DNA of 64,000 bases from Pelagihabitans sp965238025 (lineage in GTDB: Bacteria; Bacteroidota; Bacteroidia; Flavobacteriales; Flavobacteriaceae). Made by a program: the position numbers and the translations under genes. The first letter of the stretch is position 1. Each line of letters begins with the position of its first letter. The stretch is taken from assembly GCA_965238025.1 (NCBI GenBank), contig OZ250162.1, forward strand, positions 3,720,001 to 3,784,000, given 5' to 3'. Shown in pieces: positions 26,553 to 34,272 of the stretch. Below the pieces are notes generated by a model. It did no database searches, was not told the origin of the DNA, and was given only the letters and a program-made list of their open reading frames with translations.

Positions 26553-29500
26553 ATGAAGTATTTTCTATCCATACTAATCTGGGGTGTGTTGACGTGCAAT
26601 TTCTTAAGTGCACAAAACAATAAAATTGATAGTTTAAAGGCAGTTTGGGCAAACACGGCCCAAATTGACTCTATTCGCTTCAACACCGGACTTGAGTTGG
26701 TCAAACTCCAATTCAGAAAAAATCTGGATACCGCCAGGGCCACAGGGCATCAGTTATTACAATTCGCCATTGAAAACAAGAATCGGAATTGGGAAGCAAT
26801 TTCAAATCGTCATATCGGAATTAGCTATGCCATACAAGGCAACTATAAAAATGCTCTTAAACGTTTTCTAAAAAGCCATGAGATTTTACTTGAGTTAAAT
26901 GACCAAAAAGGGTTGGCGGTTACCTCTAGTAATATCGGTGCAGTTTATTATGAGCTTGGCAACTACCCTAGGGCAATTACCTATTTATTGGAAGGTTTAA
27001 GAATCTCTGAAGAGCTGAATGACCAGCCGAACCTGTCTAGAGTGACCAATAATCTGGGAAATGTTTATATAGATCAAAAGAACTATGAGAAGGCCCTGGA
27101 GTATTATAAATACAGCCTAAAAATAAAGGAGGAGTTGGGTAATAAAAGAGCTTTACCACACACCTATAACAATATCGGTTTGGTGTATACCAATCTAAAG
27201 AACAGCGATCTTGCACTTGAAAATCTGTTGAAAAGTGCCGAAATAGCGAAAGAAGTTGATGATCAAAAATCCGTAACCCGGGCATATACCAATATTGGCA
27301 CCGAATATCATTTGCAAGGAGATTTTGATACGGCTTTAAAATATTTAAACAAAAGCGTTCGTCTAAAAAAAGAGATTAACGATAACGAAGGCCTTTCCGC
27401 AGCATATTTACAAAGAGCCAATGCATTTTTAAGTTTGAAAAAATATAGATTGGCGATTCAAGATGCTGAAAAATCCCTTGATTTATCGTTAAAAACAGGA
27501 GCATTGCAAGTTCAACGGCAATCATATGGTTGTCTTAGCAAGGCCTGGGAAAAACTAAACGACCCCGGTAAATCTTTTTCATATTACAAACTAGCCATCT
27601 CCGCCAAAGATTCGCTGGTCAATCAAGAAAAAACGGAAGAAATCACGCGTCAGGAAATGCAATATGAATTCGACAAGCAACAACTTTCCGATAGTATCGC
27701 CTTTACCAAACAAAGAGCAGCGCAAGAATTGCTGTTTGAAAAAGATCTGAGTAGGCAACGTAATACCCTTTATCTTGCATTGTTCGGAAGTTTCGCACTC
27801 TTTCTTTTTGGTGGTTTTTACTGGAAAAACAGACAAAAAACCAAAAAATTGGAACAAGAAAGGTCGGTTGTCGCCCGTTTGAAACAGGTTGATGTGCTTA
27901 AAAATCAATTTCTCGCAAACACTTCCCATGAATTAAGGACCCCATTAAACGGAATAATAGGTTTATCAGAATCTTTAAAGGATGGGGTTGCTGGCCAGCT
28001 TAATCCTAAGGCTGTAGAAAACATCAACCTAATAATAAATAGTGGCAAACGCTTATCGCACTTGGTAAATGACATTCTAGATTTCTCAAAACTAAAGAAC
28101 AAAGATATTTCGCTGTCTACCGGCCCTGTGGATCTGCACTCGATAGCAGACATTGTTTTAAAGCTCTCCCAACCTTTAATTTTGGATAAAAACCTAAAGC
28201 TAATCAATTCTATTCCTAAAACCACTCCACTTATAGACGCCGATGAAAATAGATTGCAACAAATATTGTATAATTTGATTGGCAACGCCATTAAGTTTAC
28301 AGAGAGGGGATATATCTCCATTTTCGCAGAACAACAGAAGGAAATGCTTGCCATATCTGTCTCCGACACCGGTATCGGCATACCTCAAAATCAATTGGAT
28401 ACCATTTTCAATTCCTTTGAACAAGGAAACGGATCCACAGAAAGGGAATATGGTGGAACAGGTTTAGGGCTCTCAGTAACCAAACAATTGGTAGAATTGC
28501 ATGGGGGTGATATCGCTGTAAGTTCAGAAGAAGGTAAAGGCTCTATTTTTACGATTACATTACCCATAAGTACCACCAGGAAAGCACAACAGGGTTCGGC
28601 AATTGAAAAAGAACTAGCGCACGGCATCGTAAAAATCAATACCCCTCAAAAAACACAAGAATTCGATTCCGCAATTAAACTGAATAGAACGGTCACCAAG
28701 AAATTCAATATTTTAATCGTTGACGATGAACCTGTTAACCGTCGGGTATTACAAAATCATCTTTCCTTGGCGGGATATGGAGTCATAGAAGCCAGTAATG
28801 GTAGGGAGGCGATAGAAATGTTCCAAGAAGAATTATCTTGTGATTTAGTTCTATTGGACATTATGATGCCGGGCATGTCCGGTTACGAGGTCTGTGAAAA
28901 AATTCGGGAAGACTATCTAACAAGTGAACTGCCCATCATATTGCTGACGGCAAAAAATGGTGTTAGTGAATTGGTACAAGGGTTCAGCTCGGGAGCCAAT
29001 GACTATATTACCAAGCCCTTTTCGAAAAATGAGCTGCTAAGTAGAATAAAAACTCACCTTAATCTAAATAGTATACACAGGGCTACAAGTAAATTTGTTC
29101 CAGCTAAGTTCATAAAATCAGTAGGTAGGGAATCTATTACCGATGTTGTTTTAGGTGACTTTACTGAAAAAAATGTGACTGTTCTTTTTACCGATGTTCG
29201 AGATTATACGCGTTTATCCGAAAGTATGACCCCCGAGCAAAATTTTAAATTCGTAAATGCTTATGTGGGTAGAATGGGGCCCATTATCCAGCAAAATCAA
29301 GGTTTCGTAAATCAATATTTAGGAGATGGCATTATGGCGCTGTTTCCGCATGAAGCAGATCATGCCTTAGATTCCGCCATAGAAATGCAACGCACCTTGG
29401 CGCTTTATAACAAACGCAGAATAAAAAAAGGATATGTGCCCATCGCAGTTGGAATGGGACTTCATACCGGTCCTTTGGTCATGGGCATTATTGGTGATGT

Positions 29501-29942
29501 TAACAGAAATGATACTGCTATCATTGCTGACACGGTTAACACGGCATCTCGCACAGAGGGTGTTACCAAACATTACGGTGCCAATATTGTCATTAGTGAA
29601 AGTAGCTTACTGACCATCAAGAACAAGGATGATTTCAATTTTAGATACTTGGGAAAAGTAAAGGTTAAAGGTAAAGAGAAGAGTATTGGCATTTACGAGT
29701 GCTTTGATGGTGATGGTCCAGAAATGATTTCCCTTAAAACAGCCACCCTGAAAACGTTTGAAAAAGGACTTGAACATTTCTTCACTAAAGAATTCCATAA
29801 GGCCTCTGCTACTTTTGAGGAGGTCCTAGATCAGAACCCAGAAGATAGGGTTGCCAAATATTTTGTTACCAAATCCGTTGAGTATACCTTTTCTGGCGCA
29901 CCCAAAAATTGGGAAATGGGCAATGCGATGAGTGAAAAATAA
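26553..29942 (+). CDS. TPR-sensor hybrid: histidine kinase, receiver and class III nucleotide cyclase in one chain
   Basis: 1129 residues. Order: signal peptide; six or more TPRs (about 60-370, e.g. NLGNVYIDQKNYEKALEYY); coiled coil; one membrane helix (about 405-425); HisKA with H459 in TSHELRTPLNG; HATPase (NLIGNAIKF, DTGIGIP, GGTGLGLS); receiver with phosphoacceptor D769 (LLLDIMMPG) and TKPF; C-terminal class III cyclase. Both metal Asp of the cyclase are present (D881 in FTDVRDYT, D925 in LGDGIM), as are the catalytic Asn996 and the following ASR. The base-selecting Lys/Asp pair is Gln921 and Ala989, so ATP or GTP preference is unclear. The TPRs would be periplasmic and the kinase part cytosolic. 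Confidence 0.93.
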   Translation: MKYFLSILIWGVLTCNFLSAQNNKIDSLKAVWANTAQIDSIRFNTGLELVKLQFRKNLDTARATGHQLLQFAIENKNRNWEAISNRHIGISYAIQGNYKNALKRFLKSHEILLELNDQKGLAVTSSNIGAVYYELGNYPRAITYLLEGLRISEELNDQPNLSRVTNNLGNVYIDQKNYEKALEYYKYSLKIKEELGNKRALPHTYNNIGLVYTNLKNSDLALENLLKSAEIAKEVDDQKSVTRAYTNIGTEYHLQGDFDTALKYLNKSVRLKKEINDNEGLSAAYLQRANAFLSLKKYRLAIQDAEKSLDLSLKTGALQVQRQSYGCLSKAWEKLNDPGKSFSYYKLAISAKDSLVNQEKTEEITRQEMQYEFDKQQLSDSIAFTKQRAAQELLFEKDLSRQRNTLYLALFGSFALFLFGGFYWKNRQKTKKLEQERSVVARLKQVDVLKNQFLANTSHELRTPLNGIIGLSESLKDGVAGQLNPKAVENINLIINSGKRLSHLVNDILDFSKLKNKDISLSTGPVDLHSIADIVLKLSQPLILDKNLKLINSIPKTTPLIDADENRLQQILYNLIGNAIKFTERGYISIFAEQQKEMLAISVSDTGIGIPQNQLDTIFNSFEQGNGSTEREYGGTGLGLSVTKQLVELHGGDIAVSSEEGKGSIFTITLPISTTRKAQQGSAIEKELAHGIVKINTPQKTQEFDSAIKLNRTVTKKFNILIVDDEPVNRRVLQNHLSLAGYGVIEASNGREAIEMFQEELSCDLVLLDIMMPGMSGYEVCEKIREDYLTSELPIILLTAKNGVSELVQGFSSGANDYITKPFSKNELLSRIKTHLNLNSIHRATSKFVPAKFIKSVGRESITDVVLGDFTEKNVTVLFTDVRDYTRLSESMTPEQNFKFVNAYVGRMGPIIQQNQGFVNQYLGDGIMALFPHEADHALDSAIEMQRTLALYNKRRIKKGYVPIAVGMGLHTGPLVMGIIGDVNRNDTAIIADTVNTASRTEGVTKHYGANIVISESSLLTIKNKDDFNFRYLGKVKVKGKEKSIGIYECFDGDGPEMISLKTATLKTFEKGLEHFFTKEFHKASATFEEVLDQNPEDRVAKYFVTKSVEYTFSGAPKNWEMGNAMSEK

Positions 29943-29945
29943 CCT

Positions 29946-32900
29946 TTAGAATAATTGCCTCATTACGTTTTGGGTTTGACTTAATTTTCTATTTAAAACC
30001 CTACCTGTTTGTGCCAATGCTAAATGACGATCATATCGTCTATCGACTTGTTTCTGAATTCTCCCCATAATCTCCTTAAAGTCTTCCTTGTTTATATCAA
30101 GAAGTAGTGAAAAACGTTTCTCCATCCTCATGTAATCTTCAATCGAAATAGTAGGGTCTGAGCAATCTAATTGCAATGTATTTAGTCCTTGATCGGCTCT
30201 TCTCGGGTCATTTCTATACAATAACCATTGTCCGGACGCCACTGCCGCCTTATGGTATTGGCCGGGATTTTTCATATCGATACCATGTGCCGGGCTGTGG
30301 CAATAAGCAATGATAATAGATGGTCCATCATAACTTTCAGCTTCCTGCATAGCTCTTAAAGTTTGCCCTTGGTCAGCCCCGATAGCAATTTGAGCCACAT
30401 AAACATCGTCATAAGTCATCATCAAACGGCCAAGGTCTTTCTTTTGTTTTCGTTTTCCGCCGGCAGCAAACTTTGCAGTGGCCCCGAACGGGGTCGATTT
30501 TGACATTTGCCCCCCGGTATTGGAATACACCTCGTTGTCAAGCACCAAAATATTCACGTTTTTTCCGGATGCAACAACATGATCCAATCCGCCATAGCCA
30601 ATATCATAGGCCCAACCGTCACCTCCAATAATCCATACACTCTGCTTCACCAGACTGTCGCTGATACTCAAAAGTTGTTGTGCTTCAACCTTGGCGATGG
30701 TGGTTAAGTGGGCCTTTAATTTTGTTACGCGTTTACGTTGTTCCTGAATTTCTTTTTCAGTATGCTGCACCGCCGTCAAAATATCATGAGCTAAATCAAA
30801 ATCGATATCGTTCATCAATTTTTTCAATAAGCTCCTCGCCTGCTTTTCTTGCTGGTCCAACGAAAGTCGATATCCTAAACCAAATTCGGCATTGTCTTCG
30901 AACAATGAATTTGACCAAGCCGGACCCCTACCCTCATAATTCTTTGCCCAAGGTGTTGAGGAAAGGGCACCCCCAAAAATAGAGCTTGCCCCAGTCGCAT
31001 TGGCCACCAGCATACGATCACCAAATAGCTGGGAAATCAACTTTAAGTAAGGTGCTTCTCCGCATCCATCAACACCAATTGAATATTTGAATAAAGGCTC
31101 CTGTAGTTGCTGCTGGCTGACCTTGGTCGTATCTAATTTTGATCTGTCGAATTCTGGAATGCTCTCAAAATGGGTCCAGTTTTCTTCGTCATTCCGACGC
31201 AGGTCGGAATCTACCTCCAGTTTCATCGACTTTCCTTTCATGTCTAGCGCCTTGACGGGACAAGCATCTACACAATTATTACAGCCTGTGCATTGTTCAG
31301 GGTTCACTTGTACGGTATAATTTAATAAGTCTACCTGCCAATCTTCTTCAATGGACTTCACAGATTTAAAACTATCGGGTGCATTTTCCAAATAGGAATC
31401 CTCATAGGCTTTGATTCGAATAGCCCCTTGCGGACAAGCCATACTACAGGCTCCACATTGGGTGCACGCATCCGCATCCCATTCGGGGAGGCTATCCCCC
31501 ATATTTCTGATGTTGAATTTAGATGTATCGGTTGGATACGTTCCGTCTACAGGAAGGGCACTGACAGTAAGTTTATCTCCCTTGCCCGACATCAATTTTC
31601 CTAAAAGGGAATTGGCAAATTCAACATCAATTTCTATGGAGGCCACAGTTGTGGCTTTTACAATAGAAGTTTTGACATCCTTAATGAATTCCCGAATACA
31701 TTTCAGGTCTTCATCTACCTTCAAATCTTCGTGTAGGGCCAAGATGCAAGCATGCAGCCCAGATATCACTTTATTCCCAATGCCATAATTTTCTGAAATG
31801 ACATCCCCGTTTACGGTAAACAATTGGATGTTTTTAAGCAGGATCTCGTTTTGTTTTTCCAAAGAAATACTTTCCCATAAATTGCTCGGTGATAAAGTTG
31901 TATTGACCAGCAACCTACCATCGATTTTGAGTCGCTCCATAACATTGTCATTTTCCAAAAAGTCAACAGAATCACTGGCGACAAAATCCGCATTGGATAT
32001 CAGATAGGGCGCTTTGATCGGCGACTCGCTTATCCGAAGATTAGATACCCCTCTGGAACCTGATTTTTTGTAATCGATTTCAGTATAGCCCTGCACAACC
32101 TTTTCATCTGCAAGGATTTGTAATGTACTATTAAAGCTAGTACAAGAAGCCTTTGATTTGGTTTCGTAAATCAAGATCTGAAGATTCCCTTCTTGCAATT
32201 GCAAGTTGTTTGTATAGGGTAAACTCAAATTCGTTACATCATCATTTATTCCGATGGTAAAGTTGTTTTTGGGGTGCTCCAATTTTAAATTCCCGAAGAC
32301 CGCCTTGACCATACCGGGATTCAATTCTTTAGAAGATAATCCGTAACGGCCACCAACTATTTGTAGAGAGGTGTAAGTATCCGTTACGGATGTTAATGAA
32401 TTTACGATATCCAGATATAAAGGCTCACCGGAACTACCTGGTTCTTTGGTGCGATCTAAAACGGCAATTGCCTTGCAGCTCGTAGGAAGTGCCTCCAACA
32501 AATGTTTTGTACTAAAAGGACGAAACAAGCGGACTTTGATCAATCCAACTTTCTCGCCTTGCGTGTTTAAAAAGTTGACAGTTTCTTCAATGGTCTCTGT
32601 CGCAGATGCCATTGCGACAATAACGTGTTCTGCTTGCGGATGACCCACATAATCGAACAGTCGATACTGTCTTCCGGTCAGCACAGCGAATTTATCCATT
32701 TGTTGTTGAACGATTTGGGGGCAGGCATCGTAATAGGAATTCACGGCTTCGCGACTCTCAAAAAACACATCGGGACCTTGGGAAGTTCCCCGTAACACCG
32801 GATTATTCGAATTCAATCCACGATTGCGATGTGCGGCGATTAAGTCCATATCCATCATTTTTGAAATTACGGCATCAGAAATCGTTTCGATTTTGGCGGT

Positions 32901-33440
32901 TTCATGCGAAGTTCTGAATCCGTCGAAAAAATGTACGAAGGGAATACGTGATTCCAAAGTTGCCGCTTGCGAAATCAGGGCAAAATCGTGTGCTTCCTGC
33001 ACTGAGGAGCCTCCTAGAAAAGCATAACCAGTAGTCCTTGCCGCCATAATATCGCTATGGTCGCCAAAAACCGATAACGCATGTGTCGCGACCGAACGTG
33101 TGGCTACGTGAATGACGTTAGGCGTCAACTCGCCGCCTAGTTTGTACATATTGGGTATCATGAGCAAAAGACCTTGAGAGGCAGTAAAAGTAGTCGCCAA
33201 TGAGCCCGTTTGCAAAGCGCCATGCAGGGCCCCGGCAACGCCGGCCTCGCTCTGCATTTCAAAAACTGAAGGTGTGCCGTCATAAATGTTCTTTTGATGA
33301 GCTACGCTCCACTTCTCTACCAATTCCGACATTTCTGATGCTGGGGTAATGGGATATATAGCGCAAACTTCATTTGTTTTGTAGGCAATGCGGGCTGTGG
33401 CTTCGTTTCCGGTGGCTATGATGTGCTTTTGCGATTTCAT
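29946..33440 (-). CDS. nifJ: NifJ-type pyruvate:ferredoxin/flavodoxin oxidoreductase homologue, divergent, proximal cluster ligands missing
   Basis: 1164 residues, full length for the family. The TPP half-sites are intact (IYPITPASEMSE near residue 30; GDGWAYDIGYGG and SNTGGQ later). The two ferredoxin clusters are intact (CTQCGACSMACP, CTGCNNCVDACP). Compared with the Desulfovibrio africanus enzyme, the proximal 4Fe-4S ligands C812, C840 and C1071 are V790, A818 and S1049; only C815 (C793) remains. Spacings match exactly (25 and 231 residues). The usual GSDGTVGANK loop of domain III is replaced by unrelated sequence. A 26-bp palindrome is translated at residues 743-751. Normal PFOR chemistry is therefore doubtful. 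Its promoter lies between it and osmC. Confidence 0.92.
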   Translation of the reverse strand: MKSQKHIIATGNEATARIAYKTNEVCAIYPITPASEMSELVEKWSVAHQKNIYDGTPSVFEMQSEAGVAGALHGALQTGSLATTFTASQGLLLMIPNMYKLGGELTPNVIHVATRSVATHALSVFGDHSDIMAARTTGYAFLGGSSVQEAHDFALISQAATLESRIPFVHFFDGFRTSHETAKIETISDAVISKMMDMDLIAAHRNRGLNSNNPVLRGTSQGPDVFFESREAVNSYYDACPQIVQQQMDKFAVLTGRQYRLFDYVGHPQAEHVIVAMASATETIEETVNFLNTQGEKVGLIKVRLFRPFSTKHLLEALPTSCKAIAVLDRTKEPGSSGEPLYLDIVNSLTSVTDTYTSLQIVGGRYGLSSKELNPGMVKAVFGNLKLEHPKNNFTIGINDDVTNLSLPYTNNLQLQEGNLQILIYETKSKASCTSFNSTLQILADEKVVQGYTEIDYKKSGSRGVSNLRISESPIKAPYLISNADFVASDSVDFLENDNVMERLKIDGRLLVNTTLSPSNLWESISLEKQNEILLKNIQLFTVNGDVISENYGIGNKVISGLHACILALHEDLKVDEDLKCIREFIKDVKTSIVKATTVASIEIDVEFANSLLGKLMSGKGDKLTVSALPVDGTYPTDTSKFNIRNMGDSLPEWDADACTQCGACSMACPQGAIRIKAYEDSYLENAPDSFKSVKSIEEDWQVDLLNYTVQVNPEQCTGCNNCVDACPVKALDMKGKSMKLEVDSDLRRNDEENWTHFESIPEFDRSKLDTTKVSQQQLQEPLFKYSIGVDGCGEAPYLKLISQLFGDRMLVANATGASSIFGGALSSTPWAKNYEGRGPAWSNSLFEDNAEFGLGYRLSLDQQEKQARSLLKKLMNDIDFDLAHDILTAVQHTEKEIQEQRKRVTKLKAHLTTIAKVEAQQLLSISDSLVKQSVWIIGGDGWAYDIGYGGLDHVVASGKNVNILVLDNEVYSNTGGQMSKSTPFGATAKFAAGGKRKQKKDLGRLMMTYDDVYVAQIAIGADQGQTLRAMQEAESYDGPSIIIAYCHSPAHGIDMKNPGQYHKAAVASGQWLLYRNDPRRADQGLNTLQLDCSDPTISIEDYMRMEKRFSLLLDINKEDFKEIMGRIQKQVDRRYDRHLALAQTGRVLNRKLSQTQNVMRQLF
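31188..31213 (+). repeat. GNAG-loop palindromic repeat, copy B, inside nifJ
   Basis: Perfect 8-bp stem ATTCCGAC / GTCGGAAT, loop GCAG, edges GTC and CTA. It is translated on the minus strand as VDSDLRRND in the linker after the second ferredoxin cluster. The copy at 50144-50169 is the same length with the same edges. Confidence 0.75.
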
Positions 33441-33502
33441 TTTTTGATGGATGTCTTTGTTTGTTGGATGGTTGGATTATTAGATTCTTATCTCTAAAAC
33501 AT

Positions 33503-33537
33503 AAAAAAGGCCACCCAAGATCGGGGCGGCCTTTTTT
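33503..33537 (-). terminator. Terminator of osmC
   Basis: On the minus strand: AAAAAAGGCCGCCC, loop CGATCTT, GGGTGGCCTTTTTT. It separates osmC from nifJ, so nifJ needs its own promoter in 33441-33502, where I recognise none. Confidence 0.85.
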
Positions 33538-33544
33538 AGCTTAC

Positions 33545-34096
33545 TTACTTTACGATCTCAATAGAAATCGGAGTAGGATTAGAAATGATGTCGAAAACTG
33601 GAGAAAACTTCGCCAAGTTCATCAATTGCTCCTCAGAAGCATCGGACTTCACTTTTAGACGGACAGTGATTCCGTCAAAACCTTTTCTAACTTCAGGATC
33701 CAAACCAAGGAAACCGTGAAGGTCACATCCTCCTTGTAAAGAAGATTCAGCTCCTTCAATTTCAATTCCGTTTGCAGCAGCGTGGTATACCATCGCTCCA
33801 GTTAAACAAGAACCCAAAGCATGCAATACGACCTCTGCAGGTGTAGCGGCTTTGTCTTCGCCCAATAAAACATTTGGGTGGTCACACTCCATTGTGAAAG
33901 TTTCTTGACGTGAAGTGTCTTCTTGACCTACGCCGTAAAAGCTCTTCATACTAGATACACAATGACCGCCTTCGATCCAATTGTTTTTAGTTCTGAACTC
34001 GAATTTTGCCAATTCAGGGTTGCCCTGTACTGCACCAATAGTTTCTACTAGTTGGTCTACGTTTACTCCGTTTTTAATGTTTGCTGTTGTAATCAT
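33545..34096 (-). CDS. OsmC family protein
   Basis: 183 residues from the ATG at 34096 (MITTANIKNGVNVDQL). A longer ATG at 34147 lies inside the proposed sigma54 promoter and is rejected. The OsmC/Ohr fold is supported by LGEDKAATPAEVVLHALGSCLTGAMVYHAA with the first reactive Cys, and a second Cys in QGGCDLHGFLGL. A further Cys sits in the N-terminal GGHCVSSMKSF. Such proteins reduce organic hydroperoxides or bind thiolated or fatty ligands. The gene lies downstream of the sigma54 activator gene and upstream of nifJ on the same strand. Confidence 0.92.
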   Translation of the reverse strand: MITTANIKNGVNVDQLVETIGAVQGNPELAKFEFRTKNNWIEGGHCVSSMKSFYGVGQEDTSRQETFTMECDHPNVLLGEDKAATPAEVVLHALGSCLTGAMVYHAAANGIEIEGAESSLQGGCDLHGFLGLDPEVRKGFDGITVRLKVKSDASEEQLMNLAKFSPVFDIISNPTPISIEIVK

Positions 34097-34141
34097 TTTA
34101 ATAAAATTTAAATTGTTTAGCATTATTGCTGCTTGGTCTAT

Positions 34142-34157
34142 TACCATTGCCGTGCCA
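34142..34157 (-). promoter_or_regulatory. Candidate sigma54 (-24/-12) promoter of osmC
   Basis: On the minus strand TGGCACG, GCAA, TGGTA. The -24 box TGGCACG is a perfect consensus match. The -12 box is weaker: GG to GT with 10 bp between, where GC is usual. Transcription would begin near 34131, giving a leader of about 35 nt to the ATG at 34096. Confidence 0.5.
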
Positions 34158-34214
34158 AACCATTTAACTAAATGATTATCAACATTTTAAATGAATATTC
34201 TTAATTTAAGAGTG

Positions 34215-34271
34215 TCACGAAATTTCAAGTATTCACGAAATTTCGTTAGTATTTTTACGGGATTTCGTGAA
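34215..34271. promoter_or_regulatory. Three phased CGAAATTTCG-type sites, candidate enhancer for the sigma54 activator
   Basis: TCACGAAATTTC at 34215-34226; TCACGAAATTTCG at 34233-34245, holding the perfect palindrome CGAAATTTCG; and CGGGATTTCG at 34258-34267. The centres are 18 and 22 bp apart, about two helical turns. They lie about 90-130 bp upstream of the predicted osmC transcription start, the usual distance for sigma54 enhancer sites. The outer arms TTCACGAAAT and ATTTCGTGAA also form a 10-bp inverted repeat. Confidence 0.55.
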
Positions 34272-34272
34272 T

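Noticed and set aside
29946..33440. Nitrogen fixation gene
   Set aside because: The nifJ name is historical; no other nif genes are present and key cluster ligands are missing.
34097..34147. Longer osmC start at 34147
   Set aside because: It would place the start codon within the sigma54-like promoter and adds no family sequence.
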